64,000 bases of DNA from Treponema sp. GTDB lineage: Bacteria > Spirochaetota > Spirochaetia > Treponematales > Treponemataceae. Positions 26,801 to 35,768 of this stretch are shown here, piece by piece (the stretch's first letter is position 1; the number at the start of each line of letters is the position of its first letter). The stretch covers positions 1 to 64,000 of the forward strand of contig JAFLSN010000012.1 of assembly GCA_022510905.1 (NCBI GenBank). Direction: 5' to 3'. The notes under the pieces are model-generated. The model was not told where the DNA came from. It made no database searches and was given only the letters and a program-made list of their open reading frames with translations. The position numbers and the translations under genes are program-made.

Positions 26801-27295
26801 ATGGACGGTTCCGAAGAGATACTAAACCTGCTGCGCGACAATGCCCGCATTTCAGTCGAAGATATTTCCGCAATGACAAGGCGGACTCCCCAAGATGTAA
26901 AGGCAATCATCAAAGACCTTGAAAACAACGGCGTTATCATGAAGTACGCGGCCATAGTGAATCCCGAAAAAGATGTTGGCGCAAAGGAAAAGGTCAAGGC
27001 CGAGATTGAAATTCAGGTTGCCCCCGAGCGAGAGCACGGTTTTGATGGCATTGCCGACAGAATCTACCGTTTTCCGCAGGTAAAATCGTTGTATCTGATG
27101 AGTGGCGGCTACGATCTGAAGGTGATCATCGAGGGGGATTCCTTGCAGGAGGTGGCGCTGTTTGTTGCGCGCAAGCTTTCCACGTTGGAAGGGGTGCGTT
27201 CAACAAAAACGCACTTCATTCTAAAGACTTACAAAGAGAATGACATCGTTTATGTGGAGCAGAATCCGGATGGCCGCGAAGGGGTGATTGCATGA
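26801..27295 (+). CDS. Lrp/AsnC-family transcriptional regulator
   Basis: A 164-residue regulator: N-terminal winged HTH (ILNLLRDNARISVEDISAMTRRTPQDVKAIIKDLENNGVI) and a C-terminal RAM domain (KSLYLMSGGYDLKVIIEGDSLQEVALFVARKLSTLEGV) that binds amino acids and oligomerises. ATG 26801 follows AAGGTGG, which rules out the longer in-frame version. It overlaps the aminotransferase gene by four bases, so it probably regulates this two-gene operon in response to an amino acid. Confidence 0.9.
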   Translation: MDGSEEILNLLRDNARISVEDISAMTRRTPQDVKAIIKDLENNGVIMKYAAIVNPEKDVGAKEKVKAEIEIQVAPEREHGFDGIADRIYRFPQVKSLYLMSGGYDLKVIIEGDSLQEVALFVARKLSTLEGVRSTKTHFILKTYKENDIVYVEQNPDGREGVIA

Positions 27296-28467
27296 ACACA
27301 CGCCAGGACAAATTCAGCCGAGCCATGGTCGCGACGCCTCCAAGCGGAATCAGGAAATTCTTTGAGCTTCTGATTGGCCATGATGATGTTATTTCGCTTT
27401 CGGTGGGTGAGCCTGATTTTCCTACGCCTTGGCTCATGCGCGAGGAGGCTTTTTATCATCTTGAAAAGGGGCAGACCAGCTACACGAGCAATTGGGGGCT
27501 GGTTGAGCTGCGCGAGGCGATTGCCACGTACATGGAGCGTTACGGGCTGCATTACAACCCGCAGAATGAAGTGCTGGTGACTGTTGGTGCAAGCGAAGGC
27601 GTGGATGCCGTGCTGCGCGCCGTGCTCAACGCTGATGACGAGCTTCTGGTGTGCACTCCGTGCTATGTAAACTATGTGCCGCTTGCAAATCTCACCGGTG
27701 CCACCGTTATCGAGCTGAATACCGCCCCGAACGGATTCTATCCTACCGCTGAGCAAATTGAAAAGGCCTGCACGCCAAAAACCAAGGCAATCATGATGTG
27801 CAGTCCGAACAATCCCACTGGCACAATCATTCCCAAGGCTGAATTGGCTAAAATCGCGGAGGTTATAAAACGGCACCAGCTCTGGTGCATTGCCGACGAG
27901 ATTTATTGTGAATTGGTGTATGACGGTGCCGAGCATGTTTCCATAGGAAGCTTTGCCGGCATGAAAGATTACACGATTATTCTGAATGGATTCAGCAAAA
28001 GTTTTGCCATGACCGGCTGGCGCATCGGCTGGATTGCCGCCCCCAACGACTTGATGGCGCAGATTGTGAAGCTGCACGGATACAACACCATCTGCGCTCC
28101 CATAATGAGCCAGTATGCGGCGCTCGAAGGCCTGAAACACGCATGGAGCGAAGTTGAAAAAATGCGTATAAGCTACCAGCAGCGCCGCAACCTGATGCAC
28201 AAAGAATTCACCGACATGGGGCTGCTTGTTCCGGAGCCGGCGGGCGCGTTTTATATGTTCCCCGACATAAGTTCTACGGGAATGACAAGCGAGGCATTTG
28301 CCACGGAGCTGCTGCAACGCCACAATGTGTGTGTGGTTCCAGGAAGTGTGTTCGGCCCGGGTGGTGAAGGGCACATCCGCTGCTGCTATGCCACCGCCAT
28401 AGACAAAATCAAAATCGCGCTGGACAAAATCGCTTTGTTTGTGCAAGAAAAGCGGCGGGCCCATTGA
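27292..28467 (+). CDS. Class I/II PLP-dependent aminotransferase
   Basis: A 391-residue fold-type I aminotransferase. SVGEPDFPTPW is the usual N-terminal substrate loop, CSPNNPTGT the conserved Asn-Pro region, and LNGFSKSFAMTGWRIGW carries the PLP lysine. Closest overall to the aspartate/aromatic aminotransferase group often coupled to an Lrp regulator; donor specificity is not predictable. ATG overlaps the Lrp stop (ATGA). A 436-codon antisense frame here is a shadow. Confidence 0.9.
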   Translation: MNTRQDKFSRAMVATPPSGIRKFFELLIGHDDVISLSVGEPDFPTPWLMREEAFYHLEKGQTSYTSNWGLVELREAIATYMERYGLHYNPQNEVLVTVGASEGVDAVLRAVLNADDELLVCTPCYVNYVPLANLTGATVIELNTAPNGFYPTAEQIEKACTPKTKAIMMCSPNNPTGTIIPKAELAKIAEVIKRHQLWCIADEIYCELVYDGAEHVSIGSFAGMKDYTIILNGFSKSFAMTGWRIGWIAAPNDLMAQIVKLHGYNTICAPIMSQYAALEGLKHAWSEVEKMRISYQQRRNLMHKEFTDMGLLVPEPAGAFYMFPDISSTGMTSEAFATELLQRHNVCVVPGSVFGPGGEGHIRCCYATAIDKIKIALDKIALFVQEKRRAH

Positions 28468-28688
28468 ATCCGTCTTGTGCCTGGCAACATCGTGCGCTGC
28501 TGTATTCCGCAGAATATTGTGCTCATACTGATTATGCAGAGATATTTGCGCTGTGTGCATGGCTGGTGCCGTCCGTTACCGCAATTATATGCCCAGGCCG
28601 ATTTACCATGTGCCCGCGCATTATCCCCACAAATAAGTTTGATTTAACTTTTTGGCTTTTTTTGCCGATACTATAAACGGAAAAAGAT

Positions 28689-30071
28689 ATGAATTCGGGA
28701 AACATTTTCTCCTTTGTTATAGCAGGTGTCGCTGTTCTTGCCGTTGCTGCGATTTTGATTATGGCGATGGGAAAGAAACCTCAAAGCGGTAAAAACAGCA
28801 AAAACGCCAATGCCAAAGGAAAGCTAGATGCAAAAAAAACAAAGTCGCAGGCTCAGATTATGAAGGAAGCAGCTCGCCGGCTTTCAAAAAATCCACATGA
28901 TCCGGCGGGATTGGTACCTCTAGGCGATGTGTATTTTACAAACAGCTTGTGGGACAAAGCTGTTACTGTGTACAACAATTTGATTCATCTTTCTGCAACC
29001 AATACTGAAATCGATGCGTTCACCGCGAATCTGCGTGCTGGCATTTGCCTTGTGCAACTGCAAAAATACCATGAGGCGCTCGGCTCGTTGAGCATGGCAT
29101 ATAAATTGAATTCCCGCGATTATGATGTAAATTACTATTTGGGATACACATTTTACATGACCAATGTATTTGACAAGGCCGCTCCCTGCTTTAAAAAAGC
29201 GTTAATGATAAAGCCAGACGCAACCGGCGTGTATTTGATGTTGGGGCAATCGCTGTACAAAAGCCATCATTTTAGAGACAGTCTGCCATATTTTAAAAAA
29301 GCGCTAGACGAAGACCCCGGAAACAAAGAAGCGTTATTTGGCATGGCCGATGCAATGGCAGAAGAAGGCTTTGGAGACAAAGCGATTAAAGTTTTTATGC
29401 ATCTGCGGGCAGACCCAACATATGGCGCACGTTCTTGCTTGCAGGCAGGAATCTACCACGCGAAAAACAATGACCTGGAAAACGCCATCCAGGATTTTGA
29501 AATTGGCCTCAAACATACCGATATTCCCGTTGATGTAAAGCTGGAATTGCAGTACCACCTTGCGCAGTGCTATTTTTCAATAAACAAAATGGCGCAGGGG
29601 CTTAACAATCTTCGGCTCATTCGCGATGTAAATCCAAACTACAAAGACGTAAATGCGCTTATCAACCGCTATCAAGAATTGAGCCAAAACAAAAACTTGC
29701 AGGTATATCTTTCGAGCAGCACAACTGATTTTGTAACATTGTGTCGAAAAATCATATCAGTCATATACCATTCTGACAGAATAAAAATTCAGGACATAAG
29801 CGTAGGGCCTGTGTTCACCGATGTACTTGCAAACATAAACGCCGGAAAATGGGAAGACCTGGAAGTGTTCAGGTTTTTCCGCACCACAAGTTCCACTGGC
29901 GAGATCTACATTCGGGATTTCCACGGACACATGCACGACATCAATGCAGACAAAGGGTTTTGCATTACCGCCGGTGAATTTTCTGAAGAAGCACATAAAT
30001 TTGCGGAAGGCCGTCCACTCGATTTGATTGAAAAAACACATCTCACAAAATTGCTCAAACAAATCAGCTGA
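28689..30071 (+). CDS. Membrane-anchored TPR protein with a Mrr-like C-terminal domain
   Basis: A 460-residue protein: one N-terminal membrane helix (about residues 8-26), a Lys/Asn-rich linker, TPR repeats over about residues 55-325, and a C-terminal domain of about 130 residues. The last 65 residues (from VFRFFRTTSSTG through INADKGFCITAGEFSEEAHKFA to PLDLIEKTHLTKLL) align well with the end of Mrr-type nuclease domains, which end DKGIFVTTGEF...A...A....ELIDG..L..LL. The catalytic Q-x-K of Mrr falls at VFRF here, so a nuclease function is unlikely. It may be a protein-interaction module; cell localisation is inner membrane. Confidence 0.75.
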   Translation: MNSGNIFSFVIAGVAVLAVAAILIMAMGKKPQSGKNSKNANAKGKLDAKKTKSQAQIMKEAARRLSKNPHDPAGLVPLGDVYFTNSLWDKAVTVYNNLIHLSATNTEIDAFTANLRAGICLVQLQKYHEALGSLSMAYKLNSRDYDVNYYLGYTFYMTNVFDKAAPCFKKALMIKPDATGVYLMLGQSLYKSHHFRDSLPYFKKALDEDPGNKEALFGMADAMAEEGFGDKAIKVFMHLRADPTYGARSCLQAGIYHAKNNDLENAIQDFEIGLKHTDIPVDVKLELQYHLAQCYFSINKMAQGLNNLRLIRDVNPNYKDVNALINRYQELSQNKNLQVYLSSSTTDFVTLCRKIISVIYHSDRIKIQDISVGPVFTDVLANINAGKWEDLEVFRFFRTTSSTGEIYIRDFHGHMHDINADKGFCITAGEFSEEAHKFAEGRPLDLIEKTHLTKLLKQIS

Positions 30072-30127
30072 ACGATAAACAGGCACACCGCTTATGCGCG
30101 CAAAACAGCGGTAGCCACACAGTAATT

Positions 30128-30787
30128 TTATCTGTGGATTACAACAAGATGGCGCTCATGGTCTTCCAAAAATGGAACAGTGAGCGGTATTTTTGTGTAA
30201 TCCGGAACAATCTGACGAACGGCTTCCATTTCTGCGGCAATTTTTTCGGCGCGGGCTTTATAGGCAATAATGAAGCCTTCCGGTTTCAACATTTTAAAAA
30301 GCCAGTTAAGAATCTTTTTTTCAAATGGATGAAATGCCCTGAATACCGCAAAATCAAACGAGTGGACTGGCACAGCGCTGGCCTGTACACACAAAACAGT
30401 TGTGTTTGTAAGCCCAAGATTAGAAACAGTCTGTTCCAAAAATTTAGCACGTTTTTCCATGCGCTCAACCAGCACAAACGAAAACTGCGGACATGCTATG
30501 GCAAGCGGAATACCAGGGCAGCCACCGCCAGAACCGATGTCTCCAATGGTAACAGTGCCATCAGTCTGCATCTCATGTTCTGAAACCAAGCTCAAAAGAG
30601 TGGGAAGCCCTGCAAGACTGTCAAGAATATGATTCACGGCAAGCTCATCTGGAGAATCGGCCTTCATCAGATTGTAAGTTTTATTGCACTCCAAAATACA
30701 GCCTATATATGATTCAAGCTGCTCCATCTGCTGTGGCGATAACGAAAGTTCCAGCCTGGCAATGCCTTCGTTCAATTTTGCAATCAC
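30128..30787 (-). CDS. rsmG: 16S rRNA (guanine-527-N7) methyltransferase
   Basis: A 219-residue SAM-dependent methyltransferase of the RsmG/GidB family. DIGSGGGCPGIPLAI is the SAM motif; YNLMKADSPDELAVNHILDSL and FRAFHPFEKKI are family blocks. The start is GTG at 30787 with AGGAG 6 nt upstream. It converges with the TPR gene; a short ACCGCT/AGCGGT inverted repeat lies between them. Confidence 0.93.
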   Translation of the reverse strand: MIAKLNEGIARLELSLSPQQMEQLESYIGCILECNKTYNLMKADSPDELAVNHILDSLAGLPTLLSLVSEHEMQTDGTVTIGDIGSGGGCPGIPLAIACPQFSFVLVERMEKRAKFLEQTVSNLGLTNTTVLCVQASAVPVHSFDFAVFRAFHPFEKKILNWLFKMLKPEGFIIAYKARAEKIAAEMEAVRQIVPDYTKIPLTVPFLEDHERHLVVIHR

Positions 30788-30892
30788 GGCAACTCCTGTT
30801 TACGCTACTCAACACATAGCAAATCCACTGCGCAAAACCATTTTTGAGTGGCATAGAAAATGCGATGAGATTTTGGAACACCCGGTGCTGTT

Positions 30893-31864
30893 CTAGTCCA
30901 CTTCACCTTGGCCCAAATCTAGCAGCAACTCAAGCTTCCAGTTTGGGTCATCGGTACGCATGACCAAAAAATTACCTGTGCGACTTGCCGTAAGATTCTT
31001 GCGCTGTGCAAGCTGATACAAAAACGAATACTGATTCAGCGAATCTTGGGTAACAGCGGCGGCAACCGCATAATTTTCGCCCGAAGCATTTCCAGTCTGC
31101 TTAAACAAGATGTGAAAAGTTTCATCGCGAAGGTTTCCGTCACTTTTGTAACGGCGGTCGCCCGTCAAAAGCACGGTGCCATCATGCTGTACATCGGAAA
31201 TGTAAATTGTACGGCATGTATGCAAAACATCGTAGCCGTTTACCATAAAACGAAGTAGCTTGCTTTGGTGTACCGGAGTCAATGCGTTTGCGGCAAGAAT
31301 TTCAGAAGCGCTTTTTTCAGTTGCAACTTGTTCCTGGCTTGCGGCAACCGATTCAACATTCTGCGTTTTAAGTGATTCAAGCGATGTGAGCACTTGATGA
31401 AGCAATGCATTTGTTTCCGAATTTGCCCCAGACGTGTACAAGTTGTCCAGCGCAGAAAGTGATGGCAGTCCGCTTGACGATACCCCCGCAAGCGAAGAAA
31501 GCGGATTCAAAAGTCCAAGCTTGCTGAGAGTTGAAACATCGGCGGCGCTCAACGTGGCTTTAGGCTTTTCCGTTTGAGTTGCAATGGATTCCGTTTTTGT
31601 CTGCTCGGTTGCAGTTGAAGCCTTTTTGTCGGCAGAGGTTTTAGGAGCAATACGGTATCCTGTGTACGGCTGGTTTGTCACATTGCCCGGAATATAGTAA
31701 CCATCGCCTAAAGTGGGCGCGTCAATTGTGGGCATGTTTGGCGATGCTATGGTACCAACACCAAAACCCGATGTTTCGGATGATTGGCAAAAAACCGACG
31801 AAGTGCAGATAAGTGCGGTGGCAGCACACAAAACAAGTGAACGATTCAAGTTACATATTTGCAA
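30893..31864 (-). CDS. Exported protein of unknown function
   Basis: About 323 residues. A TTG start at 31864 is proposed because GGAGG lies 6 nt before it; this gives MQICNLNRSLVLCAATALICTSSVFCQ, a signal peptide. The mature part is a Ser/Thr/Ala-rich region (about residues 28-190) followed by a more ordered domain with FMVNGYDVLHTCRTIYISDVQ and TGDRRYKSDGNLRDETFHILF. No family recognised; likely spirochete-specific. It overlaps the end of the HExxH gene by 14 bp. Confidence 0.7.
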   Translation of the reverse strand: MQICNLNRSLVLCAATALICTSSVFCQSSETSGFGVGTIASPNMPTIDAPTLGDGYYIPGNVTNQPYTGYRIAPKTSADKKASTATEQTKTESIATQTEKPKATLSAADVSTLSKLGLLNPLSSLAGVSSSGLPSLSALDNLYTSGANSETNALLHQVLTSLESLKTQNVESVAASQEQVATEKSASEILAANALTPVHQSKLLRFMVNGYDVLHTCRTIYISDVQHDGTVLLTGDRRYKSDGNLRDETFHILFKQTGNASGENYAVAAAVTQDSLNQYSFLYQLAQRKNLTASRTGNFLVMRTDDPNWKLELLLDLGQGEVD

Positions 31865-32660
31865 GGCTTTCCTCCACAAATTCAAGGCGTTGGGTGAGCT
31901 CGCTAATAGTCTTAGTCAGACGTTCCCTTTCTTTTTCCAGTTTTGTTTTAGGATCTATCTGGCTGGCCTTCCTTTTCATCATGGCAATCACACTGTCCGG
32001 GCTTTTTCCACTTTTGATGGCTTCCTGGGCCCTGGCCCGTTCATTGGGCTTTTTAATGGCAGCCACAATCTTCATATTATCGTAACCAAGCACGGCGTTT
32101 TCGCTGGGAAGCAAGCCTACTTTGGTAACAGATTTTGCGGTAGTACGCGGAAGCTGCAACACACGATCAATGTAATCCTCATAGCGGATATTTGCCTGCT
32201 CACATAGAGCCTGCGCTTTGATGAGCGCCTTGCCGAATTCAATCATCAATTGGCCATTCGGTTCAATGTATTTTTTGCGGATTTCATCTGTCAAAGCTTT
32301 GAGTTCGGGAGAATCGGCTATGTCAATTCTGTAATATCCCTTCTGCTCGGCCAGCTCCAAAAGTTCGTTGAATTTAGCCCAAAAATAATTTGTGTGGCTG
32401 CGCGCCTGGTGTGGAGGTTCACGCCCTCCGCTTGCCTGAATCTGTTCCTCGTTGATAATATGATGGGTATATTCGTGCACCGCCGTGTAAATTAGCTCGT
32501 TTTCGGTTTTGAAATTTTTATTGTGAAGGATGATTTCGCGCGTGTCGGGTTTGTACAGGCCGTTTACCCGCTTGCTTTCTTTGCCAGACTGAACCACGGA
32601 AAATTCAAGAGATGTATTCTGAATATCAAGGAGCATGCCTTTGATGGTTTCGTTTTCCAT
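31851..32660 (-). CDS. HExxH-motif protein (putative metallopeptidase)
   Basis: A 269-residue cytoplasmic protein. Residues about 55-68 contain AVHEYTHHI, an HExxH zinc site, inside a fold reminiscent of SprT/ImmA-type minimal peptidases (preceded by GLYKPDTREIILHNKNF). The C-terminal 45 residues are a predicted coiled coil (LEKERERLTKTISELTQRLEFVEESL). ATG 32660 follows AAGGGGTG. No antitoxin-type or mobile genes adjoin it, though its partner is the overlapping secreted protein gene. Substrate unknown. Confidence 0.7.
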   Translation of the reverse strand: MENETIKGMLLDIQNTSLEFSVVQSGKESKRVNGLYKPDTREIILHNKNFKTENELIYTAVHEYTHHIINEEQIQASGGREPPHQARSHTNYFWAKFNELLELAEQKGYYRIDIADSPELKALTDEIRKKYIEPNGQLMIEFGKALIKAQALCEQANIRYEDYIDRVLQLPRTTAKSVTKVGLLPSENAVLGYDNMKIVAAIKKPNERARAQEAIKSGKSPDSVIAMMKRKASQIDPKTKLEKERERLTKTISELTQRLEFVEESLANM

Positions 32661-32797
32661 AATGTCACCCCTTGAAAAAACCACTCATACGCATCATTAT
32701 GAAAGCGTTCTGACTTTTTAAGTATAGCTGATAATCTACAAGAATGCAAACAAATTTTCACTGGTTTTTACAGGAATGCTGAACCTGCAACGCCGCA

Positions 32798-33853
32798 TCA
32801 ATCCAAAACGCCCAACGAAGCCAAAATAAGGCTTGCAGCTACAGTTGCGGCAGTTTCGGTACGAAGAACACGTTTTCCCATGCTGAGCCGTTTATAACCG
32901 TAAGATTCCAGCAGAGTCCGCTCCGCATTCGTCCAGCCACGTTCACTCCCAATAGCAGCCACCGCAGTACGCGAGACAGAGCCCGCTGTACATTTATGAG
33001 TGCTTGCATCAACATGAATGGAGCCAAAACTGCCAATGTCAGCAGGAATGTTGGCATTTATGGAAGATACGGCGCCGTTTGTGGCGGCATTCCAATCAAT
33101 AGAATGCAGATAGTCGCATAAACTTTGGGAAGGGGTTACATTGTCCAAAGCCATCAGCAGCGGAGCCTCAACGGCACTGGCTGGCACAGAAAAATCAATA
33201 GATTTTGAACATGATTCAGAAGGAGTGTTAAAGTTTACATTTGGTTCCGGCTCAACAACTTTAACAAATTTTTGAGAAAAATCAGGAGCGTTTATGGCAA
33301 GTTCAGCAGCGCTTGTAACATTTCCGCCAATCATTTTTGCAACAACATCAAGACATTCACGAAGCGAGCGATGTATGTACAGTCGCGGAACATGTGTGCT
33401 GGCGGCCTGTTCAGTTCCGTGCAACAGCATGGCGGTTCCTGCATCGGTAGTGGCCAAATCAGATTTCAGGTATGATCTTTCACCCAAATCAGTCGCGGTC
33501 AAATGCACTGCCTGCACGCCAAGTCCGGCCATGTCACGCAAAAGTCTTTTAAGCTGAATGGGCCGGGGAAAGCCAACAATCATAACAAGCGGATACAGCG
33601 GCTTTCCATCAGTCTGAGGCGTAAATGTAAAGAAAATGTGGCCGGCCGCAAACGTCTTGTGGCCGTCTGCGGAATGGGCTTCGTGCGTTTCTATGCCAGT
33701 GATTGTTGCAAGTCCAGCCATTCCACCGATAATGCCAGCAGCAAAAGTATCGCCTGTTTTTTTATGCAGCACTTTCAGAATGTGGTTTGCCCGTTCATCA
33801 CGAATATCAAGCGGTTGCGTTATTTCCTGTGGGGTAAACAGGCATATGTTCAT
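32798..33853 (-). CDS. rsmE: 16S rRNA (uracil-1498-N3) methyltransferase with a long insertion
   Basis: A 351-residue SPOUT methyltransferase, about 100 longer than usual. N-terminal part (MNICLFTPQEI...RANHILKVLHKKTGD) and GFPRPIQLKRLLRDMAGLGVQAVHLTATDLGERSY are typical. The knot end reads AAIGSERGWTNAERTLLESYGYKRLSMGKRVLRTETA, where the usual GPEGG is GSERG. Between about residues 175 and 298 lies extra, Ser/Asn-rich sequence not seen in common RsmE proteins. The promoter overlaps a repeat copy. Confidence 0.88.
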   Translation of the reverse strand: MNICLFTPQEITQPLDIRDERANHILKVLHKKTGDTFAAGIIGGMAGLATITGIETHEAHSADGHKTFAAGHIFFTFTPQTDGKPLYPLVMIVGFPRPIQLKRLLRDMAGLGVQAVHLTATDLGERSYLKSDLATTDAGTAMLLHGTEQAASTHVPRLYIHRSLRECLDVVAKMIGGNVTSAAELAINAPDFSQKFVKVVEPEPNVNFNTPSESCSKSIDFSVPASAVEAPLLMALDNVTPSQSLCDYLHSIDWNAATNGAVSSINANIPADIGSFGSIHVDASTHKCTAGSVSRTAVAAIGSERGWTNAERTLLESYGYKRLSMGKRVLRTETAATVAASLILASLGVLD

Positions 33854-33859
33854 GCGGTC

Positions 33860-33888
33860 AGTATAAAAAAAAAATCAAACATCGGCAA
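33860..33888 (-). promoter_or_regulatory. rsmE promoter with its -35 inside a repeat copy
   Basis: On the minus strand TTGCCG (33883-33888) and TATACT (33860-33865) are 17 nt apart; the -10 box ends 6 nt before the ATG at 33853, with no ribosome site. The -35 hexamer falls within the head of the repeat copy at 33873-33960. Confidence 0.6.
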
Positions 33889-33960
33889 GCAAAAGCAAGG
33901 TTTTAAGCTAGTGGCTGGTTTTACAGAAGCACGTTATGTACCATTTCCGCATGAATCAAA
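33873..33960 (+). repeat. Interspersed repeat copy E
   Basis: AATCAAACATCGGCAAGCAA at the head, AAGCAAGGTTTTAAGCTAG in the middle, and TTTTACAGAAGCACG followed by TTTCCGCATGAATCAA at the tail. Full-length copy between ltaE and rsmE. Confidence 0.8.
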
Positions 33961-33991
33961 AACAGCATTGCCGTTCATTCATCCTGCCGTT

Positions 33992-35056
33992 TTACACTGA
34001 GCAAGATTGAGCTGCATCAGAATTTTTCAGTTCTGCAAGCACGTCTAGCAGCTGCTCCACCGTTTCGCGCCGAGTGGCCCAGCTGGTGGCAAGGCGAATA
34101 ACACTGTGCGTGGAATCGTATTGTTCCCAAAAACTAAAACCTACCTTTTGTTTGAGCACATGCATTTTTACATTTTCAATCACCACAAACTGCTGATTGG
34201 TCGGAGAATCAATAAACAGAGGATAGCCGAGTTTTTGCAAACCTTGTTTTAAAAACATCGCCTGTTCAATGGCATTGCGGCTGATTTTAAAATACAAGTC
34301 GTCGGTAAACAATGTTTCAAACTGAATGCCGAGCAACCGCCCCTTGGCAAGCAAGGCACCGTGCTTTTTTATAAAATTAACAAAATGCGCAGGTTCGTTC
34401 TGATTGGTAAATACCAGGGCTTCGCCGCAAAGAGCCCCCACTTTAGTGCCGCCAATGTAAAACACATCGCACAGTTCTGAAAGCTCAGGCAGAGTAACAT
34501 CACATGCAGAACTTACAAGCGCATAGCCAAGACGTGCTCCGTCAACAAACAGCGGAATTTGGTATTTACGGCACACACCGTACAAGTTTTGCAATTCATG
34601 CTTAGTATACAATGTGCCATATTCAGTAGGAAAAGAAATATAGACCATGCCAGGAAACACCATGTGCTCGCAGTTTCCATCGCTATAAAAAGCTTTGATG
34701 TAATGCTCCACCTCAAGCGCATTCAGTTTGCCGTTTTGCGAAGGAACAACAAGCACTTTGTGGCCCACATATTCAATGGCCCCGGCTTCATGCGTATTGA
34801 TGTGTCCGGTTGCAGCTGAAATTACACCTTCATATGGTTTTAAAAGTGAATCGATGACAATCTGGTTTGTCTGTGTGCCACCTGAAATAAACGTAATCTG
34901 CGCGGTTGGATTTGCACATGCCTCACGAATTTTCTGCCGCGCGGATTCAGAAAACGGATCAGCACCATAGCCGCTTACCTGTTCAAAATTGGTTTCGTTT
35001 AGGCGCTGCAAGATTTTTGGATGCGCACCTTCCGTGTAGTCACTTTCAAACGTCAT
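33992..35056 (-). CDS. ltaE: Threonine aldolase-family PLP enzyme
   Basis: A 354-residue fold-type I PLP enzyme starting MTFESDYTEGAHPKIL. ISGGTQTNQIVIDSLL is the cofactor phosphate loop, FVDGARLGYAL the PLP-ring Asp region, and YIGGTKVGALCGEAL carries the PLP lysine. This fits low-specificity L-threonine aldolase (glycine plus acetaldehyde), in the beta-eliminating lyase superfamily. It overlaps the upstream XRE gene by 11 bp, so it should be under that operon's control. Confidence 0.88.
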   Translation of the reverse strand: MTFESDYTEGAHPKILQRLNETNFEQVSGYGADPFSESARQKIREACANPTAQITFISGGTQTNQIVIDSLLKPYEGVISAATGHINTHEAGAIEYVGHKVLVVPSQNGKLNALEVEHYIKAFYSDGNCEHMVFPGMVYISFPTEYGTLYTKHELQNLYGVCRKYQIPLFVDGARLGYALVSSACDVTLPELSELCDVFYIGGTKVGALCGEALVFTNQNEPAHFVNFIKKHGALLAKGRLLGIQFETLFTDDLYFKISRNAIEQAMFLKQGLQKLGYPLFIDSPTNQQFVVIENVKMHVLKQKVGFSFWEQYDSTHSVIRLATSWATRRETVEQLLDVLAELKNSDAAQSCSV

Positions 35057-35654
35057 GCTTTTTGCCTCCGAACACGAGGAATTTTGGCGCATTGTCATCG
35101 GCTGGCGTTTTACATGTTGCATTGCCACTTGACAGCACAGAATCATCTGTTGCATTTTTTTTAAGCTCATCCAGCACACCGTCCAAAAGCACCAGTGCGG
35201 TGTTCAGCTGCTGGTGCAACAACGGAGGCATGTCTTGCACATTCTGCCATTCATCAAAAATCGTGTTATATGCCTTGTTCATGGCAAGGTACGTTTGTTT
35301 TGAAAGAGTCATACCATATGATATATCACAGTACGTCCGCTGTAAAGACAAATAACTGTATTGCAGATTTTTGCAACCAGCAATGTCGTTGATAATCTGC
35401 TGCACATGAATTATCTGCATTGTTGTCAAACCAGTTACTTCTAAAAAAGTGCGGGAGTTTTCTCCCAAAAGATAATCGGTGCTAACAGAAAAAGTCCGTG
35501 CAAGCCTGACAAGCATTTCTATCAAAGGTTGAACATTGTCATTTTCCCAGCTGGAAATGCTCTGCTTGGTAACACCCAGCCGTTTTGCAAGGTCAACCTG
35601 ATTAAGCCCACGAGCAATGCGCAAGTCCTTGATTCGTTCATTCAGCACATACAA
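35046..35654 (-). CDS. XRE-family transcriptional regulator
   Basis: A 202-residue protein: N-terminal HTH (ERIKDLRIARGLNQVDLAKRLGVTKQSISSWENDNVQPLIEMLVRLARTFSVSTDYLLG) followed by about 130 residues of unknown helical sequence. The HTH strongly matches XRE/Cro type. It probably autoregulates and controls the overlapping threonine aldolase gene. Confidence 0.88.
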   Translation of the reverse strand: MYVLNERIKDLRIARGLNQVDLAKRLGVTKQSISSWENDNVQPLIEMLVRLARTFSVSTDYLLGENSRTFLEVTGLTTMQIIHVQQIINDIAGCKNLQYSYLSLQRTYCDISYGMTLSKQTYLAMNKAYNTIFDEWQNVQDMPPLLHQQLNTALVLLDGVLDELKKNATDDSVLSSGNATCKTPADDNAPKFLVFGGKKHDV

Positions 35655-35768
35655 ACCCTGTAGTCAATTTATTTTTTACGATTGTATTTAATTACTTGAC
35701 CAATCAGAAATACTAAGCATTGTAATTCTTGACCACGCCATTGGTATTGTTTCATTTAGGAAAAAGAA

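Noticed and set aside
27250-28560. 436-codon open frame antisense to the aminotransferase gene
   Set aside because: It lies fully opposite a well-supported aminotransferase with all its motifs, has His/Arg-rich composition typical of shadow frames, and no ribosome site.
28464-28676. 70-codon frame overlapping the aminotransferase stop
   Set aside because: No ribosome site, no domain, Cys/Trp-rich composition; treated as chance.
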